In this document: piece after piece, positions 1 through 8,163 of the stretch
Layout of the letters: the number at the start of each line of letters is the position of its first letter
How positions within the stretch are numbered: position 1 is the first letter of the stretch
NCBI RefSeq assembly: GCF_015352455.1
Contig: NZ_JADKPN010000013.1
Span: forward strand, 1-64,000
DNA: 64,000 nucleotides
Reading direction: 5' to 3'
From: Nocardioides islandensis
GTDB taxonomy: Bacteria; Actinomycetota; Actinomycetes; Propionibacteriales; Nocardioidaceae
Position numbers and translations under genes: made by a program
Notes under the pieces: generated by a model
Databases searched by the model: none
Seen by the model: the letters and a program-made list of their open reading frames with translations, nothing else
Told to the model about the DNA's origin: nothing

Positions 1-76
1 CTATGGGGTTGATAGGCCGGAGGTCTACAACAGCAATGTACAGCCGACCGGTACTAATAGGCCGAGGGCTTGTCCC
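1..76 (+). rRNA. rrl: 23S ribosomal RNA, 3' end (partial)
   Basis: The window opens inside the last helix of a 23S rRNA gene. The stretch around 46-60 (GACCGGTACTAATAGG) is the near-universal 3'-terminal sequence of bacterial 23S rRNA, followed by the CCGAGGGCTTGTCC end typical of actinobacteria. The gene body lies upstream of the window. The exact mature 3' end is estimated from alignment by eye with the usual terminal helix and may be off by a few bases. Confidence 0.93.
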
Positions 77-241
77 ACACCCACCATGCACACCAAAAGG
101 CAGCAATCCAGCTGACAGGTGCAACACCTGGTGATGTCTCGCGTCCACTACCCAACACCAAACAACCGTGTTGAACCCACAACTGAATGTTGTGACACCA
201 GACCACCCACGACCGCACACATCCTGCGACTGGGTCCTAGT
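77..241 (+). other. 23S-5S internal transcribed spacer
   Basis: This 165-base stretch separates the two rRNA genes and shows no tRNA or plausible coding sequence. It is relatively AC-rich compared with the surrounding sequence, as is common for rRNA processing spacers. It is expected to be transcribed with the operon and removed by RNase processing. Confidence 0.7.
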
Positions 242-360
242 GTTACGGCGGCCATAGCGACAGGGAAACACCCGGACCCATCCCGAACCCGGAAGTTAAG
301 CCTGCCAGCGCCGATGGTACTGCCCCCGAGAGGGCGTGGGAGAGTAGGACGCCGCCGAAC
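242..360 (+). rRNA. rrf: 5S ribosomal RNA
   Basis: The ends pair as a 5S terminal helix: GTTACGGCGGC at the start with GCCGCCGAAC at the end. Internal landmarks are the conserved CCCGAACCCGGAAGTTAAG core at about 282-300 and the GTGGGAGAGTAGG segment near the end. The length of about 119 nt fits the family. It directly follows the 23S end and is followed by a strong terminator, so it closes an rRNA operon. Confidence 0.95.
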
Positions 361-370
361 ATCCTTTGAG

Positions 371-400
371 GAAGGGCCACCAGCATGCTGGTGGCCCTTC
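371..400 (+). terminator. rRNA operon terminator, perfect 30-base palindrome
   Basis: The sequence from 371 to 400 is a perfect inverted repeat with two 15-base arms (GAAGGGCCACCAGCA and its complement) and no unpaired loop in the DNA. It begins 10 bases after the 5S gene. Only a short T-containing tail (CGGCATTTATG) follows, as is usual for GC-rich actinobacterial terminators. Confidence 0.85.
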
Positions 401-557
401 CGGCATTTATGGGCATGGCAGGGGCATTTCCTGGCTTTCCGGGGGCCCACTTTGCGTGCACAGGGAGGTCTCCCGCACCGCCTTTCCACCGGGCTCGCCT
501 GATCGGGCCGCGGAGGTCGGTGCGACCCCGGAGCGTGGTGGCCGGAGGTGATGCGAC
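401..557. other. Intergenic region before ssb-like gene
   Basis: No gene is visible here. The only clear signal is a near-perfect Shine-Dalgarno, GGAGGTGAT at 543-551, six bases before the ATG of the SSB-like gene. I could not identify a convincing promoter by eye. Confidence 0.6.
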
Positions 558-941
558 ATGAAGACAGGCAAGGAGCCTGACAAGACCGAGGACACCACGG
601 TGGTGGTGAACGAGGTGCGGCTGCAGGGGAGGCTGTCGCGGGATCCCGAGTCCCGGACCCTGCCGAGTGGCGACGAGATGTGGACGTTCCTGCTCGTGGT
701 GCCGAGGCCACCGGGCGGCCGGAGCAGGCAGAGCGTCGACGCCATCGACTGCGTGGTGTGGGGAGGCCGGGTGCGAGCTTCCGTGGCCGGCTGGGCCGCT
801 GACGACGTGGTCGAGGTGAGCGGGCCCCTGCGCAAGCGCTTTTTCCAGGGCGGCAGCGGCGCAGCCTCGCGCGTCGAGGTCGAGGTGACCGCAGGGCGCA
901 TGGTCAAGCGGGCGGCGGCTCGTCGCGAAGCGAGCGCATGA
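558..941 (+). CDS. ssb: Single-stranded DNA-binding protein (short SSB paralogue)
   Basis: The 127-residue protein has the layout of an OB-fold SSB: a first strand with VNEVRLQGRLSRDPESR (about residues 17-33), a middle strand pair WTFLLVVPR, a VDAIDCVVWGG strand and a VVEVSGPLRKRFF strand. It would bind single-stranded DNA in replication or repair. It lacks the long acidic-tipped C-terminal tail of the main replicative SSB (it ends in KRAAARREASA), so it is more likely an accessory paralogue. The start is fixed by the strong ribosome-binding site GGAGGTGAT. It stands alone after the rRNA operon and overlaps the 3' end of the convergent DUF1015 gene by 38 bases. Confidence 0.8.
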   Translation: MKTGKEPDKTEDTTVVVNEVRLQGRLSRDPESRTLPSGDEMWTFLLVVPRPPGGRSRQSVDAIDCVVWGGRVRASVAGWAADDVVEVSGPLRKRFFQGGSGAASRVEVEVTAGRMVKRAAARREASA

Positions 942-2037
942 GCACCCCGACGCTGGGCTTCGGCTGGAAGGACGTCGCCTTCTCCGGCAACAAGCGGCCT
1001 GCCTGCGCCACCCGCAGCACGGTGTCGAACTCCAGCGCCGGCATGAGCACGGCGACGCCACGGCCGGCCCGCACCCGAGCGAGGGCCTGCTCGACCGAGT
1101 GGTGGTAGGCGATGTTCCGATCGGTGAGCGCGAGCGGAGCGAGCAGCTCGTCGTGGAGCACCTCGACGGCCGCACGATCGGGCGGCAGCGGGAGGTGCAC
1201 GGTGGCCCACGACCGGCCGTCGGTGACCACCAGCGTGTCTCTGGCGAGGGCGGCGAAGGCATCGGCCATCGGGACCTGCGTGCACGTCGCCGAGCGGGAG
1301 AAGACGGTGTGAACGGTCGCGAGGGACGTGCCCGACAGCACCCGGTGGATGGCCCCGAGGAACAGAGGGGTGTCGGTCTGGTCGACCAGCATCGCCAGCC
1401 CCTGGTCGGCCGGCCCGCCGGGGTGCTCCTGCTGCAACCGGAGATAGGCGGCGTACCGGTGATGCCCGTCCCCGATCAGCGCCTGCGCCTCGGACAGGCT
1501 GCTGTGGAGGAGATCGAGATCGGCGCCGTCACGGATCGCCCAGAGGCGGTGCCGCTGGTCGGCACGGTCGACATCCTCCTGCAGCGGTGGCCCCCGGACG
1601 ATGCGTTCGACCAGCGCCCGGGCGGTCTCCGGACCGCGGTGCACCACGAGGATGGGCGCGGGGTTGAGCTGCCAGGTGCTCATCCGCTCGGCGAGGTCGC
1701 GCACCTGGTCGGGGTGGATCCCCTCGTGGGGGAGGACGGCCCGGTCCGCCGGGGTCGACGCCCGGTGGGCGATGTCGAGGGCACCGACGAGGCCGCGGAC
1801 GGTCATGCCGTCAGCGGTGTACTCGTGGACGTAGACGGCCGGTTCGGAGTCGCGGAGGAGCTGTCCGCTCGTTGCCCAGCCGTCCAGGCGCTCGGAGACC
1901 TCGCGATAGGGTCGCGCGAACAGGCGAGCGGTGGCGGGATCCCCGATCCGGCCGGCCGTCAGGCGCCAGCCGCGAAACGGCAGCAACCGCAACGGTCTGC
2001 CCACCGACGGCGGGATGACCGTCGGGCTCGCGTCCAT
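904..2037 (-). CDS. DUF1015 family protein
   Basis: This is a 377-residue protein of the widespread DUF1015 family, whose biochemical function is not established. The hallmark is IGDGHHRYAAYL in the middle of the protein, matching the family's DGHHR motif, with ARPYREVSERL near the N-terminus and a C-terminal region with AYHHSVEQALARV. I chose the start at MDASPTVIPP because the longer frame (to 2103) would overlap the divergent phosphatase gene. No signal peptide or membrane segment is seen. It is divergent from the HAD phosphatase with only 26 bases between the start codons, so the two probably share a compact promoter region. Family assignment is good; role unknown. Confidence 0.8.
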   Translation of the reverse strand: MDASPTVIPPSVGRPLRLLPFRGWRLTAGRIGDPATARLFARPYREVSERLDGWATSGQLLRDSEPAVYVHEYTADGMTVRGLVGALDIAHRASTPADRAVLPHEGIHPDQVRDLAERMSTWQLNPAPILVVHRGPETARALVERIVRGPPLQEDVDRADQRHRLWAIRDGADLDLLHSSLSEAQALIGDGHHRYAAYLRLQQEHPGGPADQGLAMLVDQTDTPLFLGAIHRVLSGTSLATVHTVFSRSATCTQVPMADAFAALARDTLVVTDGRSWATVHLPLPPDRAAVEVLHDELLAPLALTDRNIAYHHSVEQALARVRAGRGVAVLMPALEFDTVLRVAQAGRLLPEKATSFQPKPSVGVLMRSLRDEPPPA

Positions 2038-2063
2038 CGAAGCATCGTAGGGGGACCATTTCC

Positions 2064-3101
2064 GTGCCGGATGGACGCGTGCTGGGGACCTCGGAGCGGC
2101 CACTGGCAGAGGCCTACGACCTCGCGATGCTGGACCTCGACGGGGTCGTGTACATCGGCGGCGAGGCGGTGCCGGGGGCGGCCGAGCACCTCGAGCGGGC
2201 CCGGAAGGCGGGGGTGCGCATCGCGTTCATCACCAACAACGCCTCGCGGCCCGCCGACGACGTGGCCGCTCACCTGCGGGAGCTCGGGGTGGAGGCGCGC
2301 ACCGAGGACGTGGTGACCTCGGCCCAGGCGGCGGCGCGGCTGCTGCGGGACCGGTTCGGCGAGGGCGCGGCGGTGGCGCTGCTCGGGGGCCCCGGGCTCG
2401 ACGAGGCGCTGCGCGACGAAGGGCTGGAGCCGGTCGCGGTGAGCGCGAGCGAGGCGGTCGCGGTGGTGTCCGGGTACGGGCCGAAGGTGCTGTGGCGCGA
2501 CATCATGCGCGCCGCGGTGCGGGTGCGCGACGGCCTGCCGTGGGTGGCCAGCAACACCGACCTCACGATCCCGACACAGTTCGGGACGGCGCCGGGACAC
2601 GGCGTGCTGGTGGGTGTGCTGCGCGAGTTCTCGGGAGTCGACCCGGTGGTGGCCGGGAAGCCGGAGCGGCCGCTGTTCGACGAGACGTTCCGCCGGGTCG
2701 GTGGCGAGCACCCGCTGATGGTGGGTGACCGGCTGGACACCGATATCGACGGGGCGCTGAACGCCGGCTGCGACAGCCTGCTGGTGATGACCGGTGTGAC
2801 CGGGCTGGCGGAGCTGGTGGCGGTGCCGTCGGGCCGGCGGCCGACGTACGTCGCGGCGGACCTGGCCGGGCTGCTGGAGGCCCAACCGACGCCCGGGTTG
2901 AGCGACGGCGCGGCGGAGCTCGGCGGGTGGCGGGTACGCGTCGAGAGCGGCTCGCTGGGGGTCGAGGGCAACGGGAGTGCCGACGACTGGTGGCGGGCGG
3001 TGGCCGCGATCGCGTGGGCACACCTGGACTCGTCGGGAGAGGTCGTGGACACGGGCGGTCTGGAGCCGCCGGGAGCGGGTTCGGCACAGCCCGACGGGTA
3101 G
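2064..3101 (+). CDS. HAD-superfamily (class IIA) sugar/glycerol phosphatase
   Basis: The 345-residue protein carries all HAD motifs: nucleophile MLDLDGVVY (Asp24, Asp26), motif II FITNN near residue 57, the conserved Lys in VVAGKPERPLF near 200, and MVGDRLDTDIDGALNAG near 220. The class IIA cap matches NagD-like and glycerol-phosphate phosphatases; the syntenic mycobacterial protein Rv1692 acts on glycerol phosphate, so this substrate is inferred. The C-terminal 60 residues extend beyond the HAD fold (GSADDWWRAVAAIAWAHLDSS). The start is GTG with a GGGGGA element upstream. It opens the conserved cluster that runs to pyrG. Confidence 0.85.
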   Translation: MPDGRVLGTSERPLAEAYDLAMLDLDGVVYIGGEAVPGAAEHLERARKAGVRIAFITNNASRPADDVAAHLRELGVEARTEDVVTSAQAAARLLRDRFGEGAAVALLGGPGLDEALRDEGLEPVAVSASEAVAVVSGYGPKVLWRDIMRAAVRVRDGLPWVASNTDLTIPTQFGTAPGHGVLVGVLREFSGVDPVVAGKPERPLFDETFRRVGGEHPLMVGDRLDTDIDGALNAGCDSLLVMTGVTGLAELVAVPSGRRPTYVAADLAGLLEAQPTPGLSDGAAELGGWRVRVESGSLGVEGNGSADDWWRAVAAIAWAHLDSSGEVVDTGGLEPPGAGSAQPDG

Positions 3102-3104
3102 TCT
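3099..3104 (+). promoter_or_regulatory. -10 element (TAGTCT) for a leaderless transcript
   Basis: TAGTCT fits the actinobacterial TANNNT -10 consensus and ends six bases before the ATG at 3111, so transcription would begin at or next to the start codon. It lies over the stop codon of the phosphatase gene. This suggests an internal promoter driving the small acidic protein and tlyA onward. Confidence 0.5.
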
Positions 3105-3110
3105 GCGGGC

Positions 3111-3374
3111 ATGACCGAGGCCCCCGATGAGTACACCGACGTCCCCGCCGACAACGACGACGCGGACGCGGCGGACCAGGGTGTCGAGGGGCTCTCGGAG
3201 CAGGGCGACGACGAGCTGACGACCGGTGACCCGCGGGTCGACGAGGTGCTGGCGTCGATGGACGCGCTGCACCACTTGCCGGTGTCGGAGCACGCGGGCG
3301 TCTTCGAGAGTGCGCACGAGGAGCTGCGGGCGGCGCTCGAGCCGGACGGCCAACCGGATCGTCAGTCGGCCTGA
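3111..3374 (+). CDS. Small acidic conserved protein (Rv1693-like position)
   Basis: This 87-residue protein is strongly acidic in its first half (many Asp and Glu) and ends in a helical segment, DEVLASMDALHHLPVSEHAGVFESAHEELRAAL. The second half resembles the short actinobacterial protein always found between the HAD phosphatase and tlyA. Its function is not known. There is no signal peptide, membrane segment or cysteine. A TAGTCT box right before the ATG indicates a leaderless start. The invariant placement suggests a link to ribosome modification or to the co-transcribed tlyA, but that is inference only. Confidence 0.75.
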   Translation: MTEAPDEYTDVPADNDDADAADQGVEGLSEQGDDELTTGDPRVDEVLASMDALHHLPVSEHAGVFESAHEELRAALEPDGQPDRQSA

Positions 3375-3392
3375 GCACAGCCGAGGGCTGAG

Positions 3393-4229
3393 GTGCCCCG
3401 TCGCCTGCGGCTGGACGCGGAGCTGGTCCGGCGCGGACTGGCCCGCTCGCGCGAGCACGCCGCGGAGCTGATCGGCGACGGGCGGGTGAGCGTGTCCGGA
3501 GCGGTCGCCGGGAAGCCGGCGACGGCGGTCACCACGGACGTGGCCATCGTGGTGCGGGAGGACCCGGACAAGCCGGACTACGTGTCGCGCGGTGGGCACA
3601 AGCTGGCGGGGGCGCTGAAGGCGTTCGAGCCGGCGGGGCTGGTCGTGGCGGGCCGCCGCTGCCTCGACGCAGGGGCGTCGACGGGCGGGTTCACCGACGT
3701 GCTGCTGCGGCACGGGGCGCGCGAGGTGGTGGCGGTGGACGTGGGGTACGGCCAGTTGGCCTGGTCGCTGCAGAGCGACGACCGGGTGCGGGTGCACGAC
3801 CGGACGAACATCCGCGAGATGACGACCGAGACGATCGGTGGGCCGGTGGACCTGGTGGTCGGCGACCTGTCGTTCATCAGCCTGGAGCTGGTGCTGGACG
3901 CCCTCATCGGGGTGACCGCCGAGGACGGGGACCTCGCGGTGATGGTCAAGCCGCAGTTCGAGGTGGGCAAGGGACGGGTCGGCAAGGGCGGGGTGGTGCG
4001 CGAGCCCGAGCTCCGCGAGGAGGCGGTCCGGTCGGTGGCCGACGCGGCCGCCGCGCGCGGCTGGGGAGCGCGTGCGGTGACGGTCAGCCCGCTGCCGGGG
4101 CCGTCGGGCAACGTGGAGTTCTTCCTGTGGCTGAAGCGGGGCGAGCCGACGGTCGGGGAGGAGGTCATCCACCGGACGGTGTGGGAGGCCACGGACCCGG
4201 GGGTGCCGGGTGAGAAGGTGGAGACATGA
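3393..4229 (+). CDS. tlyA: TlyA-type rRNA 2'-O-methyltransferase
   Basis: The 278-residue protein has an N-terminal S4 RNA-binding domain (RLDAELVRRGLARSREHAAEL, residues 4-60) followed by an FtsJ/Rossmann methyltransferase with the SAM loop CLDAGASTGGFTDVLL near residue 90. Catalytic K-D-K-E candidates are seen in SRGGHKLAGAL, VGDLSFISLEL, MVKPQFEVGKG and NVEFFLWLKRG. TlyA methylates 16S and 23S rRNA at the subunit interface and its loss gives capreomycin/viomycin resistance. The start is GTG at 3393. The stop overlaps the nadK start by four bases (ATGA), which indicates translational coupling. Confidence 0.93.
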   Translation: MPRRLRLDAELVRRGLARSREHAAELIGDGRVSVSGAVAGKPATAVTTDVAIVVREDPDKPDYVSRGGHKLAGALKAFEPAGLVVAGRRCLDAGASTGGFTDVLLRHGAREVVAVDVGYGQLAWSLQSDDRVRVHDRTNIREMTTETIGGPVDLVVGDLSFISLELVLDALIGVTAEDGDLAVMVKPQFEVGKGRVGKGGVVREPELREEAVRSVADAAAARGWGARAVTVSPLPGPSGNVEFFLWLKRGEPTVGEEVIHRTVWEATDPGVPGEKVET

Positions 4230-5137
4230 GTGTCCAGCCCGCCGTCGTCCGGCGCGTCCTGCTGCTGGCGCACACCGGCCGCGAGGACGCGCGGGACGTG
4301 GCGCGGGCGTTCGTGAAGGCGCTCTCGAGCCACGGGATCGTGGTGCGTGCGCTGGCCGAGGAGGCGGCGGACCTGGAGCTGGACCCCGACGACCTCGAGA
4401 TCGTGGCGGGCGGGGACGACGACGCGGCCTGTGACTGCGAGCTGGCCATCGTCATCGGCGGCGACGGCACGATCCTGCGTGCGGCCGAGATCACCCACGA
4501 GCGGGGCACGCCGCTGCTGGGCGTGAATCTCGGGCACGTCGGGTTCCTGGCCGAGTCCGAGCCGGAGGACGTCGAGAGCACGATCACCGCGGTGGTCGAG
4601 GGGCGCTACACCTCCGAGGAGCGGCTGACGATCGACGTGTCGGTGTTCACCGACGGCCAGCTGGTCACCAGCACGTGGGCGCTCAACGAGGCGAGCGTGG
4701 AGAAGGCGGCCCGCGAGCGGATGCTCGAGGTGGTGGTCGAGGTGGACGGGCGGCCGCTGTCGCGGTTCGGGTGCGACGGGGTGGTGTGCGCGACGCCGAC
4801 CGGCTCGACGGCGTACAACTTCTCCGCGGGCGGCCCGGTGGTCTGGCCGGGGGTGGAGGCGCTGCTGATGGTGCCGATCAGCGCCCACGCGCTGTTCGCG
4901 CGACCGTTGGTGGTGGCGCCCTCGTCGACGCTGGCGGTGGAGGTGCTCACGCGCACCGGGGGCTCGGGCGTCCTCTGGTGCGACGGGCGGCGCACGGTGG
5001 ACCTGCCGCCGGGAGCGCGGATCGAGGTACGTCGCGGAGAGCGGCCGGTGCGGTTCGTGCGGCTGCACGCGGCGCCGTTCACCGACCGGCTGGTGGCGAA
5101 GTTCGGGCTGCCCGTGCAGGGCTGGCGGGGAGCCTGA
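4226..5137 (+). CDS. nadK: NAD kinase
   Basis: The protein (303 aa) phosphorylates NAD to NADP in the cytosol. The signature GGDGTILRAAE is near residue 77, followed by LLGVNLGHVGFLAE and the second conserved motif CDGVVCATPTGSTAYNFSAGG. Length is typical. It overlaps tlyA by four bases and is followed by recN after one base, so it is translated within one operon. This tlyA-nadK-recN order is a hallmark of actinobacteria. Confidence 0.95.
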   Translation: MSVQPAVVRRVLLLAHTGREDARDVARAFVKALSSHGIVVRALAEEAADLELDPDDLEIVAGGDDDAACDCELAIVIGGDGTILRAAEITHERGTPLLGVNLGHVGFLAESEPEDVESTITAVVEGRYTSEERLTIDVSVFTDGQLVTSTWALNEASVEKAARERMLEVVVEVDGRPLSRFGCDGVVCATPTGSTAYNFSAGGPVVWPGVEALLMVPISAHALFARPLVVAPSSTLAVEVLTRTGGSGVLWCDGRRTVDLPPGARIEVRRGERPVRFVRLHAAPFTDRLVAKFGLPVQGWRGA

Positions 5138-5138
5138 G

Positions 5139-6881
5139 GTGCTCGAGGAGATCCGGATCGGGTCGCTGGGCGTCATCGAGTCCTCGACCCTGGAGCTCGG
5201 CCCCGGCCTCACCGTGATCACGGGCGAGACCGGCGCCGGCAAGACGATGCTGGTCACCGCCCTGGGGCTGCTGCTGGGCGGGCGCGCCGACACCGGCACC
5301 GTGCGCACGGGTGCCAAGGCGGCCCGGGTCGAGGGTGTGGTGCGGGTCGACGGGATGCCGGACTTCGCCGCCGCCGTGGAGGAGGCAGGCGGCGAGGTCG
5401 AGGAGGACCGCGTCGTCCTCGCGCGGAACGTTTCGGCGGAGGGGCGGTCGCGGGCGTACGCCGGCGGTGCCACGGTCCCCGTGGCGGTGCTCGCCGAGCT
5501 GACCCAGCCCCTCGTGGCCGTGCACGGCCAGGCAGACCAGCACCGGCTGCTCGCCCCCCGGGCACAGCGCGACGCGCTGGACCGCTTCGCCGGTGATCGC
5601 GTGGCGGAGCCGCTGGCGAGGTACGTCGAGCTGCGGGCGCGACTGCTGGCAGCCGAGACGGAGCTGGCCGAGGTGTCCAGCGCGGCGCGCGAGCGCGCCC
5701 GCGAGGCGGACCTGCTGCGGTTCGGGCTGGACGAGATCGCGGCCATCGAGCCGCTGCCCGGCGAGGATGCCGAGCTGGCGGCCGAGGAGGCGCGGCTCGG
5801 GTTCGCGGACACGCTGCGGGCCGCGGCGGAGCGGGCGCGCGAGGCGTTGTCGAGCGAGTCCGGTGACCCCGACGCGCTGGCGGCTGCGGCCGAGGCACGT
5901 ACCTCCCTCGAGTCGGTCCGCGACCACGACCCGGAGGCCGCCGAGCTGGCCGACCGGCTGGGCGAGCTGACCTACCTGCTCTCGGACCTGGCCGCAGACG
6001 TCGCGTCGTACGCCTCGCGGCTGGAGACCGACCCGACGCGGCTGGCCTCGGTGTCGGAGCGGCGGGCTGCGTTGACGGCGCTGACCCGCAAGTACGGCGA
6101 CACCATCGCCGAGGTGCTCGTCTGGGCCGAGCAGTCCGCGACCCGGTTGCTGGACCTCGACGACACCGACGGCCGGATCGAGCGCCTGCGCGAGCAGGTC
6201 GCGTCCCTCCGCACGGACCTGGCGACCACCGCGGCCGAGCTCACCACGGCGCGGGTCGCCGCCGCCACGACGCTCGGCGAGCAGGTCTCCGAGGAGCTCA
6301 CCCTGCTGGCCATGCCCGACGCCCGGCTGACGATCGAGGTCCGCCAGCACGCGGTCGGGGCGGAGGCCCCCGGGGCGCTGAAGGTCGGCACGCGGTGGGT
6401 GCGGTTCGGCTCCTCCGGCGTCGACGAGGTCGAGCTCCAGCTGGCGGCCAACACCGGGTCACCCGCCCGGCCGATCGCGAAGGGGGCGTCCGGCGGCGAG
6501 CTCTCGCGGGTGATGCTGGCGATCGAGGTGGCCCTCGCGGGCACCAGCCCGGTGCCGACGTTCGTGTTCGACGAGGTGGACGCGGGCGTCGGCGGGCGCG
6601 CGGCCGTCGAGGTCGGCCGGCGGCTCGCCGAGCTGGCCAAGAACGCCCAGGTGCTCGTGGTGACCCACCTGCCGCAGGTGGCGGCGTACGCCGATCGCCA
6701 CGTGGTCGTGGAGAAGTCCAGCGACGGCTCGGTGACGACCTCCGGGCTGACCGTGCTCGACCCGGAGGCCCGGGAGCGGGAGCTGTCGCGGATGTTCGCG
6801 GGGATGGACGACTCGGACACCGCGCTGGCGCACGCCCGTGAGCTGCTCGAGACGGCGGCACCGGGCCGAGCCCTGGCCTGA
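5139..6881 (+). CDS. recN: DNA repair protein RecN
   Basis: RecN is an SMC-like ATPase acting early in double-strand break repair. The 580-residue protein has an N-terminal Walker A (GETGAGKT, residues 29-36), a Q-loop region (VAVHGQADQHRLL), a central coiled-coil segment rich in Ala, Glu and Arg, a C-terminal ABC signature SGGELSRVMLAIE near residue 450 and Walker B PTFVFDEVDAGVGG near 472. The GTG start lies one base after the nadK stop, so coupling is likely. Length is normal for the family. Confidence 0.95.
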   Translation: MLEEIRIGSLGVIESSTLELGPGLTVITGETGAGKTMLVTALGLLLGGRADTGTVRTGAKAARVEGVVRVDGMPDFAAAVEEAGGEVEEDRVVLARNVSAEGRSRAYAGGATVPVAVLAELTQPLVAVHGQADQHRLLAPRAQRDALDRFAGDRVAEPLARYVELRARLLAAETELAEVSSAARERAREADLLRFGLDEIAAIEPLPGEDAELAAEEARLGFADTLRAAAERAREALSSESGDPDALAAAAEARTSLESVRDHDPEAAELADRLGELTYLLSDLAADVASYASRLETDPTRLASVSERRAALTALTRKYGDTIAEVLVWAEQSATRLLDLDDTDGRIERLREQVASLRTDLATTAAELTTARVAAATTLGEQVSEELTLLAMPDARLTIEVRQHAVGAEAPGALKVGTRWVRFGSSGVDEVELQLAANTGSPARPIAKGASGGELSRVMLAIEVALAGTSPVPTFVFDEVDAGVGGRAAVEVGRRLAELAKNAQVLVVTHLPQVAAYADRHVVVEKSSDGSVTTSGLTVLDPEARERELSRMFAGMDDSDTALAHARELLETAAPGRALA

Positions 6882-6918
6882 CGGTTCGGCCTGACGGCCT
6901 GACGGATTGGCCTGACAC
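6875..6918 (+). repeat. Short degenerate repeat, four copies of GGCCTGAC
   Basis: The decamer GGCCTGACGG occurs at 6875-6884, 6888-6897 and 6896-6905, with a fourth variant GGCCTGACAC at 6909-6918. The first copy contains the recN stop codon. The tract fills half of the recN-steA gap. It looks like local slippage-generated duplication; no hairpin of note is formed. Confidence 0.6.
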
Positions 6919-6969
6919 GCCGCAGCGCCTGCCGGGACCGACCGGTTCCGGTTGACAGCATGGGTGGGG

Positions 6970-8163
6970 ATGACCACCTTCACCCGCCCGTCCCGCCGCC
7001 GCCCGGCCGAGGTCCTGCCCGGCGTCCACGGCACCGCCCGCGTCGACCGCCGGATCGCGACGCTGCTGCCGCGGCTGCGACCCGGTGACATCGCCGTGCT
7101 CGACGTCCTCGACCTCGACAAGCCCACCGCCCAGGCGCTGGCCGACGCGCGCGTGGCGGCCGTCGTGGACGCCAGCGCGCTGATCTCCGGGCGCTACCCG
7201 AACCTCGGCCCCGAGCTGCTCGCGGACGCCGGGATCGTGCTGGTCGACCGCATCGGCACCGACTCGCTGGCCCTCATCAAGGACGGCTCGACCGTCCGCG
7301 TGCACGACGGGGCGGTGCACATGGGGGAGCGCGCCGTCGCCGTGGGCCGCGACCTCGACGCCCCGACGATCGAGCGGGAGATGGACGCCGCCCGCCAGGG
7401 CATGGTCGCCCAGCTGCAGACGTTCACCCACACCAGCAGCGAGTTCCTGCGGCGCGAGCAGGACCTGCTGCTGCACGGGATCGGGCTGCCCGAGCTGCGG
7501 ACCCGCCTCACCGGCCGGCCCGTGGTCGTCGTGGCCGACCCGCGCCAGCTGGCCGCCCACCGCAAGCGGCTGAGGGCGTTCCTGACCGAGCAGCGCCCGG
7601 TACTGGTCGGCGTGGACGCCGGCGCCGACGCGCTGCGCGAGGCCGGGTACAAGCCGCACGTCGTGGTCGTCACCGGGGGAGCGGAACCGCCGTCCACCAA
7701 GGTGCTGCGCGCGGCTCACGACGTCGTCCTCGTCGTCGAGCCGGGAGCCTCCCGCGCCTTCACCGAGCGGCTGGAGCGCCTCGGCGCCAGTCCCCTGCGC
7801 CTCGAGACGACCGCGACCGCCCAGGACGCCGCCCTGCTCCTCGCGGACGCCGAGGAGGCCCGCGTGATCGTCGAGGTCGGCACCCAGGCGAGCCTCGAGG
7901 AGTTCCTCGACCGCGGCCGGGCCGGGCTCGCCAGCACGTACCTCACCCGCTTGCGGGTCAGCCCGCGTCTCGTCGACGCGGCGGCCGTGCCGACCCTGTA
8001 CTCCGGCAAGATCCGGCCGCGGCACCTGCTGCTGGCCCTGCTGCTGTGCCTGGTGGCCGTCGCGGCCGCCATCGCCAGCACACCGGTCGGCCACGAGTGG
8101 GCGGTGGACGCCCAGCACTGGCTGGCCGACGCGTTCGACAGCCTCCAGGGACGGTTCTCGTGA
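6970..8163 (+). CDS. steA: SteA-like cytokinetic-ring protein (Rv1697 family)
   Basis: This 397-residue protein matches the actinobacterial SteA family in position and layout: a long soluble domain related to the thiamine pyrophosphokinase catalytic fold (DIAVLDVLDLDKPTAQAL near the start, VVDASALISGRYPNLGPELL) and one C-terminal membrane helix (HLLLALLLCLVAVAAAIAS, about residues 347-370). In Corynebacterium the SteA-SteB pair acts at the division septum and influences cell-wall hydrolysis; the same role is inferred here. The ATG at 6970 is preferred; GTG at 6964 and TTG at 6952 are in-frame alternatives. The stop overlaps the steB start by four bases. Confidence 0.82.
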   Translation: MTTFTRPSRRRPAEVLPGVHGTARVDRRIATLLPRLRPGDIAVLDVLDLDKPTAQALADARVAAVVDASALISGRYPNLGPELLADAGIVLVDRIGTDSLALIKDGSTVRVHDGAVHMGERAVAVGRDLDAPTIEREMDAARQGMVAQLQTFTHTSSEFLRREQDLLLHGIGLPELRTRLTGRPVVVVADPRQLAAHRKRLRAFLTEQRPVLVGVDAGADALREAGYKPHVVVVTGGAEPPSTKVLRAAHDVVLVVEPGASRAFTERLERLGASPLRLETTATAQDAALLLADAEEARVIVEVGTQASLEEFLDRGRAGLASTYLTRLRVSPRLVDAAAVPTLYSGKIRPRHLLLALLLCLVAVAAAIASTPVGHEWAVDAQHWLADAFDSLQGRFS

